A DNA stretch of 64,000 nt from Zopfochytrium polystomum (taxonomy: Eukaryota > Chytridiomycota > Chytridiomycetes > Chytridiales > Chytridiaceae), in NCBI GenBank assembly GCA_025765615.1, contig JAIVFJ010000244.1, positions 1 through 64,000 of the forward strand, in the 5' to 3' direction. Below the pieces are notes generated by a model. It saw nothing but the letters and a program-made list of their open reading frames with translations, was not told the origin of the DNA and did no database searches. A program made the translations under genes and the position numbers. Shown here in pieces: positions 9,721 to 21,300 of the stretch. Numbering within the stretch: the stretch's first letter is position 1; the number at the start of each line of letters is the position of its first letter.

Positions 9721-10056
9721 TCACTTCCTTCCCAGCCAGCCGCCGTGGCCGTCAGTGTGCTCGCCGTCACCCGAATCCAATTCCGTTGCGTCCCGTTTAA
9801 GCTCTGGAGTGAAGTCTTTAACGACAACGTCAGATCTGTTTTCAAGGCATGAGTGGAGGTGCAGTCGCTTTGTCTCAAGAAGGGAAACGTGGGTTGGGGG
9901 GAGGAGGGAAGAAGAGGGGTAGGATGCAGAAAGCGAGGCAATAGCAGCGTCGTACTCTTTCCCGTGGGGGACCGCGACAGCGCCGTTGGTGACAGCCGAC
10001 AGGAGAACGAGGAAGGCGGCAGCCAGGATGGTGAGCAGCGGAGAAGATAAGCGCAT
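9721..10056 (-). CDS. Small secreted protein (candidate)
   Basis: A 111-residue minus-strand frame starting MRLSSPLLTILAAAFLVLLS, a clear signal peptide with predicted cleavage near AVTNGAVA. The mature part is hydrophilic, has a single cysteine and no recognised domain. It ends GGWLGRK. The gene might continue through an intron, but I saw no obvious splice signal. Small secreted proteins of this type can be effectors or wall proteins; neither is shown here. Confidence 0.45.
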   Translation of the reverse strand: MRLSSPLLTILAAAFLVLLSAVTNGAVAVPHGKEYDAAIASLSASYPSSSLLPPTHVSLLETKRLHLHSCLENRSDVVVKDFTPELKRDATELDSGDGEHTDGHGGWLGRK

Positions 10057-10417
10057 CGTATTTCGTGTCTGGTCTCGGAACTATGAGATCGAGAAAGACG
10101 TTTGCCGCTGAGTTGGTCACGAGTCAAGCAAAGGTGCGCCCCTCACTTTATAAAGTACTTGGAAATTTGGTGGCTGGGGGGATCTTACGTATGAAGACAG
10201 GAATCGACCTGGCTCGCGGCAGCAGGGAAGACTTAGGGAAGACTTGTGGGACCTGCCAATTATTGATTACATAATTACTCCTGCGGGAACAGGAGGGCGT
10301 CGAAGACAGCCAGCCAGCCACGAAGCCTTCCCTTTTTCCTTGCACAAAAAAGGGGGATTCAGCCTTGTCTGTCTTTACTCGTGGCTGGTGCCGTTCGGAT
10401 GCAAAGCAAGACAGTCT

Positions 10418-10505
10418 CTCTCTCTCTCTCTCTCTCCTACTCTCTCTCTCTCCTCTCCGCCCTCTCCTCTCTCCTCCTCTCTCTCTCTCTCTCTCCTCTC
10501 TCTCA

Positions 10506-10573
<68 letters not shown>

Positions 10574-10586
10574 ATCTATCTATTCG
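10418..10586. repeat. (CT)n microsatellite with interruptions
   Basis: About 170 bp of CTCTCT with occasional CC and CAT interruptions. Long Ser/Leu-repeat open frames across it are artefacts of the repeat. Confidence 0.95.
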
Positions 10587-10675
10587 CGACGTTCGACCTC
10601 GCGCGCATTGACGACGCTTAGGCGGCGGCACGGCCTTGTCGGCAATTTGAGTGATGTAACCCGATCTGTGGCGGC

Positions 10676-11512
10676 GAGTGCTCGCGCCCAGCTTTGGATC
10701 GCGCGGCGGTGCTACCGCCACCGAGACGCACGGCTGTCTCGCTTACGCTCCAGAAACGATCACCAGGGCTGCACCACTCAGCTGGAACCTGCTTGATGCT
10801 TTTGCGTTTTCTGCGGGCTATTCAGATGATTTATCGGCGTGGAAGCCTTATACGTCTTGTATTCTTTTGGACTGCAGCGTCCTTTCAAGGCCCTCGGACT
10901 ATGCCCTGTACTCGATCCTTTGCAGCCGCGTCCGCTCGTCTTCGCTTGTCAAGTCTTTTCTCTCTGTCGCGATCGACATTGTTCAAACAGGCGAGGGCAC
11001 CACGCGGGCGGCAAGGACCTGTCGCATCCATTTTGGACTTGCTGGAGGGCGCCCTGATCCGATCAGAGTACCCGTTCCTAAGCAAGACGTCGTGGCAGCT
11101 GCTGCTCGACCACGCCACGCCTGAACAGCACCAGCTGATCTCCCACTACGTCGTCCGCCTCGCAATCGATCCAAAGAGGCCCGACGGACCGAAACTGCAC
11201 AGCGACGACGACAATGACCAACCCACCGACGACCATCCCATAGCGCTATCCTGCAGCTTTCCCTTGAACCTCGCCCGACCTCAAGAGGCTGTGGACGGCA
11301 GTCATCCAGTCTTCTGGCGATGCGGATCGCGGGAGCCCCAACGTTTGCGAGATGCTTGGGAAGCTGGGCCGCTTGCCGCTCCCTACGCCACGCAAGCGAC
11401 CGGAGTTGGTCCTAACTCCCGCCGCGCCAGCAGCACGGCCGGCTCCTTCCTTCTCCTTCTCCTCCTCCTCCTCCCCTCGCCCCGGCCGTCCCCTCGCTGC
11501 AAACCCAGCTGA
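10676..11512 (+). pseudogene. F-box-associated family, decayed copy A
   Basis: Homologous to the gene at 45311-48631 and the copy at 51.4-53.0 kb. One frame carries WNLLDAFAFSAGYSDDLSAW and SYCILLD-type text followed by SSLVKSFLSVAIDIVQTG. The next frame carries ALIRSEYPFLSKTSWQLLLD and TPEQHQLISHYVVRL. A third carries LGKLGRLPLPTP, and TQLIETVLC ends it. The middle (about 250 codons of the full-length gene) is deleted at about 11020, and at least three frames are needed, so it is a pseudogene. The F-box N-terminus is absent. Confidence 0.75.
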
Positions 11513-11586
11513 TCGAAACCGTGCTGTGTCCACGACGACGGACTACAAGGTGGCGCAGGAGCTGAACAAGAAGCGCGGCGGGCACG

Positions 11587-11922
11587 ATGATCGACACCTC
11601 CAAGATTCCAAACTACGACAAGCACGTGGACATGCGGAAGCACGCAAAGGAGAACAAGGACTACTACACGAGCACGATGGAGACGAACGTCAAGAAGGAA
11701 AAGGCTAAGCTGTTTCCGACGAGCATCCCGGCGGAGGCGTGCCATTTGCTGCCGAGGCGAAGCGCCGGTGCGGGCGGGCTGTACCGGCGCGCCGGTGCTG
11801 GGTGCAAGAAGGGCGGTGGGGCCGGAGGAGGTGTGTCGGCTAAATGGGCTGCCGTTGGTGGTGGTGGTTCTGCCAGGCAAGCGGCCTCGGCCAAGCCGGC
11901 CGCCGGCGGTGGCAAGAAGTAG
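11587..11922 (+). CDS. Unrecognised basic, Gly/Ala-tailed protein
   Basis: 111 codons starting MIDTSKIPNYDKHVDMRKHA. Residues 1-55 are charged and look conserved in style (KENKDYYTSTMETNVKKEKA, LFPTSIPAEACHLLP). The tail is Gly/Ala/Lys-rich and ends GGGKK. It follows directly on family copy A and may begin in an upstream exon. I do not recognise the family. A nucleic-acid-binding role would fit the basic tail but is not shown. Confidence 0.45.
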   Translation: MIDTSKIPNYDKHVDMRKHAKENKDYYTSTMETNVKKEKAKLFPTSIPAEACHLLPRRSAGAGGLYRRAGAGCKKGGGAGGGVSAKWAAVGGGGSARQAASAKPAAGGGKK

Positions 11923-12199
11923 TAGTTTCGCTTTTGAGAGGCCGGACCTTCAATCGTTGCACACGTTTTCGAGCCCTCGCCCGGGCTACTGTTACCATTT
12001 GCTCGTTTGTTCTTTATCAAAAATATATTGCCTGCCATGCTCCATCGTCTCATCCGAGCGTCAAAAAGCAGATTTCTTTTTTTATTTATTTTCTCGGCTG
12101 CCTGGAATCAAACACGCTCTTTCGCAAGTCTGCCCCCCCACCCTTCGCCCGCATGAGGTTGATTATTATGCGTTGAGCAGAATTCCTGATCCTAGGAGC

Positions 12200-12814
12200 A
12201 TGACGCTGGACAGATTGGGTGCGTTGCTTGAGACGAGGATTGCGAAGTGCCCTCAATTCTATGAGGGTCATAGAATGAATATCACTCGACACCTGCTTTG
12301 TTGTTTCTTCAAACATGCGATTCGATACTTCAACCAAGATGAGGGCAACACAATCAAATACTATCGTGAAGACTGGGAGGATTGGCAGATGACGCCAGAT
12401 CAGCGCGAGATGAGACTAGGTGACAAGCTATTCACCCCTTTCGATCAAGGGAGTGTTTTGCTCTTGCAAGCTATCGGTAACCCCATGGTCCAGTATCGAA
12501 TCACATTTCTTCGTGACATACAGCTGTATGCTACCGGAGAGGGTCATCTCGTTTTTATGGAATCCAGCAACGGTGAAATAAACTATGAGCTAGAAGAGGT
12601 CGGAGTGATGCTGAACGACCAAGCGTCCACTTGTAGCTGTGCCCTTACCAGGCGTGGAATGGCGGTTGCTATATTCGATCATTGCTGGAACCCTCGCTCC
12701 TTCGTTCGAGACACTGCTGGAACACTTGGCTTTATAGCTGTAGCATTCGGTCCACACGAGGAGCTTGTAAGAGGTGCTGCGAAGAGTCTAGAGTTCCTTC
12801 TCGAAGACTATTAG
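12200..12814 (+). CDS. Unrecognised conserved-looking protein, 204 residues
   Basis: Starts MTLDRLGALLETRIAKCPQF; the frame is open further upstream, but this is the first ATG after a T-rich, non-coding-looking stretch. Balanced composition with several Trp and Cys and no low complexity suggests a genuine globular protein. No domain is recognised. Base composition is visibly more AT-rich than in the housekeeping block. It is read as a single exon and could be the 3' exon of a longer gene. Confidence 0.5.
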   Translation: MTLDRLGALLETRIAKCPQFYEGHRMNITRHLLCCFFKHAIRYFNQDEGNTIKYYREDWEDWQMTPDQREMRLGDKLFTPFDQGSVLLLQAIGNPMVQYRITFLRDIQLYATGEGHLVFMESSNGEINYELEEVGVMLNDQASTCSCALTRRGMAVAIFDHCWNPRSFVRDTAGTLGFIAVAFGPHEELVRGAAKSLEFLLEDY

Positions 12815-13711
12815 CTCACAATTGGCAACGACCTCGCTCTATGGTGGTGTACACAAATTCGAGTCAAGTATTCTGTCGATCTTGGCTTGCTTCGTGCATT
12901 CTGAACTCTACTGTTATGACTCTGAATAAACAGCGATGGTCTCAAGATTACCACGGCAGTTTCGTGCATTAGTACAACGATGACAAGAACTTGTTTCCTC
13001 CAACTGAAGCGATGGTAGCTTAGAAATAAGAGTAGCACCTTCAAATAATGATTCCTTGATAGAACGCAAGGATGATCACTAAGGTGAACCGCGCTATCCG
13101 CGGCGGTGACTGTCTCCTCTTCTTCCACCACTATCACTCTCATGACAATGTTGCATGCACAACAAACATTGTTCCACTAACAACCAAGATCCTCACATCT
13201 TTCAGCTAGTAAGAAATTCCTGTGGCGTCTCTGTTATTGAGCGTTATGCTGCTCCTGAATTCCACCTCTAAGACATTGTAGATCAGATACTGGAACGACA
13301 GACTAATACTGCAACGACACTCCTACTGGAACTTCAGTTGTACTACTCGCGCTTTCAGAACGAACACGGAGGCCGTAGTATTGTGGCTTGTTGTCTTTTG
13401 TGTTGTGGTTTTGATGTGTTGTGGCGTGTGGGGAGGGGTGCGATGTGTTTGGAGGTCATGAGTGGGGCTGTTTTAAGGGCACAAGGAGAACCTCTCATAG
13501 GACCAGGTAGTGTGGGGCATAGAGGTGGTAGATGGATTTGTACCGCAGAAACCTTGTGGAAAAGTGAGTGTGGAGTGTGGGGTGTCTTGGTGTTTGTTTC
13601 CTTTTTTTTCTTTTTTTTTTTTTTTTTTTTTTTTTCCTCGATCTTCTTATTCACTATGCGATTTCTTCTCTATGTTCTCTCCTTCAGGTTGTTTCCTCTC
13701 TGTAGTATTTC
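12815..13711. other. Intergenic, no supported gene
   Basis: AT-richer DNA with a poly-T/CT tract at 13602-13635. Several overlapping open frames cross it but none has a domain. Confidence 0.4.
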
Positions 13712-14179
13712 TCATAGTTCATCGTGTACGTTTGGGTACAAGGTGATGGCCCACTTTGCTGTATCTTGCATACACAGTTGTGTTGATGGTACACCATACG
13801 TGCTGAACGTCCAGCTCCACCCTGTCGCCCATATAGCATTGTTGTTCCCATCATACATCACTAGATTCCCGTCACTTTGATACGAGAAGTGCGTTGGATT
13901 GTTGCTGGTCGAGTAGCCACCACCGTTCCCTGTTGAGCTCCAGCTTGCCACATTCGCGCCGTTTGTTAGTATGTAGACAACCAGATTTCCATCTGCTTGT
14001 ACGACCATAGGTGATAATATCATCTTGCACTGTTGTAAGGTGGTAGGTTGACTGATACAACTTGCGGCTTGTCCGCCTATTGAGTCGACGTAATAGACGC
14101 TTGGAGGCATGTAGTAGCTTGCAGGTGAACTCATGCCAGAACAAGATACTACTCCTGTCAAAGAGTGTTCCCATTGCAA
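13712..14179 (-). CDS. B-lectin (bulb-type mannose-binding) domain protein
   Basis: Minus-strand frame of 155 codons. Two lectin subdomain motifs of the Q-x-D-x-N-x-V-x-Y type are present: QADGNLVVY and QSDGNLVMYDGNNNAIWATG, the latter with the W-x-T/S-x strand that ends each subdomain. Each motif forms one mannose-binding site in the GNA/B-lectin fold. The start is uncertain: upstream minus-strand text at 14227-14600 may belong to the same gene (separate entry). Fungal B-lectins bind mannose and often act in wall recognition or defence against grazers; that is family knowledge. Confidence 0.7.
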   Translation of the reverse strand: MQWEHSLTGVVSCSGMSSPASYYMPPSVYYVDSIGGQAASCISQPTTLQQCKMILSPMVVQADGNLVVYILTNGANVASWSSTGNGGGYSTSNNPTHFSYQSDGNLVMYDGNNNAIWATGWSWTFSTYGVPSTQLCMQDTAKWAITLYPNVHDEL

Positions 14180-14226
14180 GTGTCAGCTGGAGGGGAAGAC
14201 GCGGATGAGCTTGTTGCAACATACAT

Positions 14227-14600
14227 TCAGAATCCATCCCTCCCGCCGTTGTTGAAGTTGACTCTGTAGTATCCGTCTGAAAAGTACGGACCCGCACCCC
14301 TGAACGTAGCAGCTATGTTCAGTGATACGTCGCTGAGTCCGGAAGGGTATTGAAGTTTCGACGATCGAGCCAGAAGTAGTACCACAGATATTGCGTAAGT
14401 GTATTTCGCCTTTCGAGAATTGTCGAGTTCGAAGTGGTAGTTGATTGTTTGGTGAATGATAACCTCATACCACAACCCACTTCCGATTTTACTATCTCTT
14501 GTACCAATAATCGATTTCCGCATAAATTTGAGGCTCTGTGCCCTGTTTTTAGTTGATTGTCCTTCCTGCGGCGAATTCCTCCAGGAAACGAAGGCGGCAT
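14227..14600 (-). CDS. Upstream exon candidate of the B-lectin gene
   Basis: Minus-strand open text, including MRKSIIGTRDSKIGSGLWYE and ending GYYRVNFNNGGRDGF before a stop. It lies just 5' of the lectin frame with a short gap holding a GTATGT...CAG-like pair. The stop precedes that donor, so a clean join is not possible as read. It could be a separate small protein or a broken exon. Confidence 0.3.
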
Positions 14601-15176
14601 AATGTTGGTTACACTAGAGCATTTACATCAAATCAAAATCGTTTGAGCTGAAACCGTCTTTTTTTTTTTTCTTTTATTTTTCTTCAATTTGTCCTTGTTC
14701 TTTGGTGTGTCGCCATTCCTGGCATTTGGTATGCAATGGCGATCGAGCGATCCTCTCTTCGGGGGGGGACCAGCAGCCGATCGTACTGATCGTACTGTTC
14801 TCTCGCCGAGGGAGGGAAGGGAAGGGGGGAGGCGGGGAATGGCTTGATGATGACGACGATGACGACGATGAAGATGTTTCCTCCGAGGAGGACGAGGAGG
14901 AGGAGGCGAGGCAGTTGGGGGTCGTTCGAGACCGAGTTGAAATTTCAAGCTCCGAACACACATGAATTGAAGAAAGAAAGAAGAAAGAAAGAAGAAAGAA
15001 AGAAAAAAAAAAAAAAAGAGAAAGGGTCCCGGTGCGGAGTCGGATCGGTTCGCGCCCACATGGAGGCAGCCATATATTGCACGTGAGAGCGAGAGAGAGA
15101 GAGAGAGAGAGATAAGAAGTGCGCCCACCCGGAGATAAAGACGAGGAGCGAACAAGAGCGAGAGAGAGAGCGAGAG

Positions 15177-17805
15177 ATGGGCCAGACAGTGAGCACCGAC
15201 AGAGCGGCAGGCCGTCGCAGAAACAGCGTCAACCTCATCAGCAACATTAACAGCAACAATAAGAGCAGCAGCAGCAGCCGAAACAACAACAACTACAAGA
15301 GCCGCCAGCCGCCCGCGCTTCCTGCCTCTCCTCCTCCCCGTCCCGCTCCTCAAAAGCCCTCGCCCACTACCACGGTGGTGCCCACCACCAACACTCTCTC
15401 CGCTGCCGCTCTCTCTACCACAAGTACTACCACTACCGACCCGGCCTCAACAAACAAAACCCCTTCCACCATGGCACCTCCGCCCAGCGCAAACGTCGAC
15501 GTCGCACCCGCATCGGTGGACCGGACGGCTTCCGTCGCCGCAACCCCGACCGCCGCTGTCGCCACAGCAGCCCCGCCGAAAAAGGCAACCCCGCCGTACC
15601 TCGCCCTCGACCCCGCCGGCGCCGCCGAGGACGCCGACCTTGGTCCCATCTTTGCCAACCCGTGGGTCGTTGCGGCGCCGTCCTTGTCGTCGGCGCTGAC
15701 CGCCGGGATGGCCGACGGCCCGGACTACCTGCGGATGATCCTGACCGCCAACGTCTACGGTAAGCCGGCCCGTGCACCCAAACGTCTGTCCCCCCCCACA
15801 TTTCCTTTACTAACCCGCCTCCCCTTATCAGACGTGGCCATCCAGACGCCTCTGCAAAAGGCGACGCAGCTGTCGGCGCGGCTGGGCAGCGAGATCTACC
15901 TGAAGCGCGAGGACCTGCAGCCCGTTTTCTCGTTCAAACTGCGTGGGGCGTACAACCGCATGCAGCAGCTCAGCCCGGCGGAGCGGGCCGCGGGCGTGAT
16001 CGCGTGCTCGGCCGGGAACCACGCGCAGGGTACGTTTCCTCTTCCTCGATCACCAGCTTCTTGTTTTGACGTCCCCCCACCCACCACCAGGCGTCGCGCT
16101 CGCGGCCCAACGCATGGGTATCCGCGCGACGATCGTGATGCCCGTCGGCTCGCCAGCGATCAAAGTCCGCAGCGTCGAGTCCCTCGGGGCCACGACGGTG
16201 CTCCACGGCGCCGACTTTGACGCGGCCAAGGCCGAGTGCGCGCGGCTGTCCGTCCTGCACAACCTGACGTCGATTCCGCCGTACGACGACCCGCACGTGA
16301 TCGCGGGGCAGGGGACGGTCGGTGTCGAAATCCTGCGGCAGCTGCCGTCGGTCGATGCGGTGTTTGTGTGCGTGGGCGGCGGCGGGCTGATCGCCGGGAT
16401 CGCGGCGTACGTGAAGCGGGTGTCGCCCGGGGTGCGTGTGATCGGGGTCGAGACGTACGACGCGGCGGGGATGACGCGGTCGCTCGCGGCGGGGCGCGCG
16501 GTGGCGCTGGAGACAGTCGGGCTGTTCGCGGACGGCGCGGCGGTGCGGTGTGTTGGGGAGGAGACGTTCCGGATCGCGCGGGAGCTGGTGGACGAGATGG
16601 TGCTGGTGACGACGGACGAGATTTGCGCGGCGATCAAGGACACGTTTGAGGAGACACGCAGCGTGGTCGAGCCGGCCGGCGCGCTGGGCGTTGCTGGATG
16701 CAAGAAGTATATCCAAGAAAAGGGCATCGTCGGCGGCAAGTTTGTGGCCGTGTGCAGTGGCGCCAACATGGACTTTACCAGGCTGCGCTTCGTCGCGGAC
16801 CGCGCCGAGCTCGGTCGCGAGAAGGAGGCGCTCATCACCGTGCGCGTGCCGGAGCGGCCCGGAACGTGAGTGAACGCCGCTTTTCTTTTTTTTGCAAAAG
16901 AGAGCGGTTGTGTGGTTCTCCGAACTGACTCTGCCAAAACGCACCTCCATTAGTTTCCTCGCCCTCTACCGATGCATCTACCCGCGCGCCGCCACCGAGT
17001 TCGCGTACCGCCTCAGCGACGACGACGAGGGAACGATCCTGATGGGCTTCCAAGTGACGGATCGCGCGCAGGACCTTCGCGACGTCTTTGCGAAGCTGCG
17101 AGAAAAGGGCATGACCGCCACCGACGCCTCAGAAAATGGTTAGGCGCTACCCCCTCTTTTCCTCTCCTCTCACACTCACGCAAAATCCCCTCCTCTCTAG
17201 AGATGGCCAAGACACACGCCAAGTTCCTGATCGGCGGCCGCAAGCACGTGCCGCACGAGCGACTGTTCCGGTTCGCATTCCCGGAGCGGCCGGACGCGCT
17301 GCGGGACTTTTTGAGCAGCCTGGACGGCGCGCACGAGCAGAGCATCAACATTTCGCTGTGGCACTACCGCAACTATGGCGGAGACGTTGGTAGGTTTTCT
17401 TTTTTTCCTTCTTTTTCCGCTCCTTTCATATTTTGGGGGGTTTTGCGGGGAGCTATATCCACAAACTCGAAGAACTGACCAAAGCGTTTGGATGGCGTCG
17501 TAGGCAAAGTGATGGTCGGGTTCCAGGTGCCGCCAGAGGTGACGGCTGCGTTTGAAGGGTTTCTGGCGAGCCTCAAGTATCCGTATGTCGAGGAGACGAA
17601 CAACCCCCTCGTCCGCGACTTTTTTTTGAATATCGCCGTCGCCGTATCAACTTCTCTTTCGGAGGGCCTCTTTCGTTTTTTTTTTTTTTTTTTTTGTTTT
17701 TTTGTTCACCCTCTTCCCTTCGGTTCTTATGTATGGCACAACGCTTGTGGAGCGGCGAGACTGGCATCTCGCCGTGCGTTCGTTTCACCGTGTTGCACGA
17801 AATAA
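15177..17805 (+). CDS. ILV1: Threonine dehydratase (threonine deaminase), biosynthetic
   Basis: PLP enzyme converting L-threonine to 2-oxobutanoate, the first step of isoleucine synthesis. Six exons: 15177-15759, 15832-16029, 16091-16865, 16954-17138, 17201-17399, 17504-17805. Exon 2 has the PLP-lysine motif [11 protein letters not shown] and NHAQ; exon 3 has the GGGGL phosphate loop and the SGANMDF region. Exons 4-6 carry the two ACT-like regulatory domains. The N-terminus is Ser/Thr/Asn-rich; a start at 15471 ([10 protein letters not shown]) is an alternative. After [16 protein letters not shown] the frame runs through a poly-Phe tail, and its stop at 17803-17805 overlaps an AATAAA signal. 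With one T fewer in the T8 run near 17620 it would stop right after FF, the normal family length. Confidence 0.93.
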
Positions 17806-17822
17806 AGCGGCGGGAGGAGAAG

Positions 17823-18392
17823 AAGGGTTGCGTACTCTCATGATTCGGATCATCGCCGAAATGCGACGCAGCAAGAATGATATCCCGCACGTTGCACAAG
17901 ATTATTTATTTATTTATTTATTTTCTCCACGTTCCTGCCTATCAATCCCGCGCAGGGTCGCAGCCAAGTCAGCCATCGTTCGCCTCCCACACACACCACA
18001 CGCGCTGCCCCGCCCGCCCAGCCACGCTGATTTCAACCGATCGTCGATCGATCATTAGCGTGAGGCACGCCCCGGGCCTTCTGGCCCATGTGCTCTGCGT
18101 TGACTAACCCGATCTCGCAAAAGACTGCCTTGCCGCCCAGCTCCAACGAAAGCCGAGTGAGGAGGTGATCTTCCCCCCCTCCTTCAAAGACACATATGTA
18201 ACGCAAAGGGACGCCTTGACACCTGACATGTGCCAGTCTTCCCCAGATCAGACTTTGCAGCAACGAAGCGGAACCTATCGACTTTTGTGAGTATTCATAC
18301 AAGCCCAATTTTCTTATGCTCACTGGCCCTGGAGCCAGTCCCCTTCAACCCTGTTTTTAGCTGTATTCACGTTCTTTGACCTTCATTCCACG
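17823..18392. other. Intergenic between ILV1 and the NLR gene
   Basis: Contains a TTTA repeat (about 17905-17925). Base composition changes here from GC-rich to AT-richer. No gene is supported. Confidence 0.4.
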
Positions 18393-21300
18393 ATGTTCAG
18401 CTTTATGTAAGTTTTTAATGTTTCTTTTAACACCAATATTGACTAACCGAAAACACCAACCCTTATCCACTCCACGATGAAAAAAATTCTTTGTCAACCA
18501 CAGCTCTGGCATTGTCAGTGTTTTTCCAATCCGCTCTTACAAGTATTGGGTGAAAGTTCAGTATATGGATGATCCTTCAACGCAAATCCTAGAACTGTCC
18601 TCTCCTGATTTGAAAGCTCTAAAGAAAGCGGTGAGAGCATTGGATTTTAACAGCTGCCCTTTTGAACTCACATTCTATTAATAGATCTACCAGAAGACAG
18701 ACGCCTTTGTTGGCCAAGATATACAGATCTTGCTGAAGACTGACAGTGGTGTTGTAGATGTCACTGATGCTGCAGCTTTTGTTCAGCGTTTAGTTGAAGG
18801 CTCTAATGTAGACAAGTTGGTGTGCCTCCAGATCCAGGCAAGGCAGACTCCAAGTGCCCCAGTGCAGCCTGAGCTCTGTGCCACTCCCTCAGCTTTGCCT
18901 TTGCCCAAAGTTTATGATGGCTTTCTGTCTTACCAGTAAGTGCTAGGTGATTGTCTCCCACTCCACCACTCACAGTTCCAGGTGGGGAAGCCAGGCTGTT
19001 GTGTTGGATATTTACAAAGATCTCACCCTTAAGCATGGGCTTGAAATTTGGTTTGATCGCAACAACATGGGAAGATCTGTCAGCAAGGCAATGGCTGAAG
19101 GCATAGATTCCAGCAAAGTCTTCATTCCTGTCTTGACATCTGCATATGAGGTATCAACTATGATTTTCAAGTTTCAGCTCGCTAACCATTGCCTCAGAAA
19201 TCAGAAAATTGTTTGCTGGAAATCAGATATGCGAAAGACAGGAAGAAACCAAAAGCTCCGATAAGGCTGTTAAAGCCAGGGGAGGATGCAATTGGAGAGA
19301 CATTTGCTTTGACAGCAACGTGAGTTCAAGTGATTAGGTTTTTCAATCTTTACAAGCTAACACCGCCAAGGCTGCTGTATGCTGACTTTGCTGGAAAGCT
19401 TCACGGCTCTGACGAGTGGAATGAGCAGATGACCTTCTTGTCAACGAAATCAAACGCTGCCAGAGCACTTTGCCAGCTGCTGATAGATTTGCTTCCTCAC
19501 CCCCTTCCACTGTGGACGTGGTTGAGGGCTGGCTCAATCCAGTTGACTCTGCTGTGGATGCTGAGAAGCACAAAAATGCATATGTTTCTGGAACCCGCGG
19601 ATTTTACCTGAAGACTGTTCATGAGTGGTTACTATCTGCTGCTGTGACCTCCAATGTGTTGTGGCTGAATGGTGGAGCTGGTCTTGGGAAGTCAGTGATT
19701 GCCTGGCTTGTGAGTCAAAACCTCCCCAAGAAGTTCACGCTTGGGTCTGTGTTCTACTTCAAGCACGACAATGTGCAGAAGAACATTCCTCAGCGTCTTG
19801 TTGCAACCACAGCTTGGAATCTGTGCACCGTGCTGCCGTCTTTCAGAAGATTTTGTGAGAAGCTCAGGGATGAAGATATCAAGAATGGAGAAGATGGCAT
19901 TTTGACGAAACCTCAAGAAGCATTCAAGCAGATTATTGTTGAAGGACTGAAGCATTTGGATGTCTCTGACAAGCAGAAGAATCTATTGCTCATCATTGAT
20001 GCGTTAGATGAATGTGGAGCACCCAGTAGCAAGGAGAGGAATGAGCTGCTAGAGCTCCTGCTGATGGCTGCAGAGGAACTTCCTCCTTTCGTCAGAATCT
20101 TCACCACTGGAAGACCTGAGCAAGATGTGCATCAAACTATGATGACGTTGAACACCATGGTTCTTGAGCCAAATGAGGAGGAAAACCGGAAGGACATGGA
20201 CTTATTTGTGGAAACAATGCTGTCAAAGTCCTTCCCAGGAGGCATTCTGACTTCAGAAGATGTCAAGACTGTCGCAGCTGAAATCTTTGACCGATCCTCT
20301 GGAATCTTCCAGTTTGCACGCCTTGCATGTGATGAGCTGTCCCACGTCAAGCCTCATGAAGTCCTCCCCACCATCAAAGAGTTCGGTGCTGGAATTGATG
20401 GGGTGTATGAGCAGTTCTTCAGGTCCAGCCAAGTCAACACCAACAATTTCCGGCTTGTGATGAAAATTGTCCTTGCTGCCAGGGAGCCAATCACTCAAGA
20501 TGTCATTGCTGACCTTCTGGGTGTTCCTTCTCATGTGGTTGGGCAGGTTCTGGTGGAGGCAAGTATTCTTTATAGGTGACATTTTTATGAAACATGGCCT
20601 TACATCAATCTAGATTCATCGTATTGTGGATGTCAGTGATGGGGGGAGGGTCAAAGTCATGCACAAGAGCCTTTCAGATCATCTGGTTTCAAGCATGAGA
20701 TGTGCTGATCGCCAGTTCTACATCAGTATCCTTGAAGCAAGGAAGGAAATGGCTCTCTTCTGTCTCAGACTAATGCTCAAGCACGTTGACTCTGTTGAGA
20801 ACAAGTATGAAGCATTAAATGCAACTTCGCTCTTTACGCCCAAGAATGCCACAGCTCAGTATGCATTCAAATTTTGGCTCATCCACCTTGAGGAAATAGG
20901 CCAAGATGAGTTTGCTGGGTGGGCAGAGTGGAGGAAATTTGTGTCTGAAGTTGAATTTGGACCAGCGGCACTGTGCATTGGAATTATGATGAGGAAAGGC
21001 TGGCTTGTTCGTTGTGTTCTGTCAGCTGGAGATGGCAGAGCACTTGTGAGCATGGCAAAGGGATTGAAAGTGTTTTCGTCCACACCACTGTTTGAGGCTG
21101 CCAGAAGAGGATTGACAGAAGCATGCCAAGCACTGATTGAGCATGGTCTTGAAGATCCTAATTGTAGAGGAAGTAGCTGGGGTGACAGAAGTCAATATGG
21201 TGAGATGAACAAGACACCATTGATGGTGGCAGCAAAAGGTGGGCATTTGGAGACAGTTCAAGTACTTCTTGAACTGGGTGCCAATCCTGATTTGGTTGAC

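Noticed and set aside
10244..10796. Three overlapping long open frames rich in Ser and Leu
   Set aside because: They are only the three readings of a (CT)n microsatellite.
15177..15200. N-myristoylation signal (MGQTVST) on threonine deaminase
   Set aside because: The true start may be 15471, and membrane attachment of this enzyme has no precedent I know.
15970..16950. A 326-codon minus-strand frame opposite threonine deaminase
   Set aside because: Arg/His-rich shadow of GC-rich coding DNA; the plus strand has the conserved enzyme.
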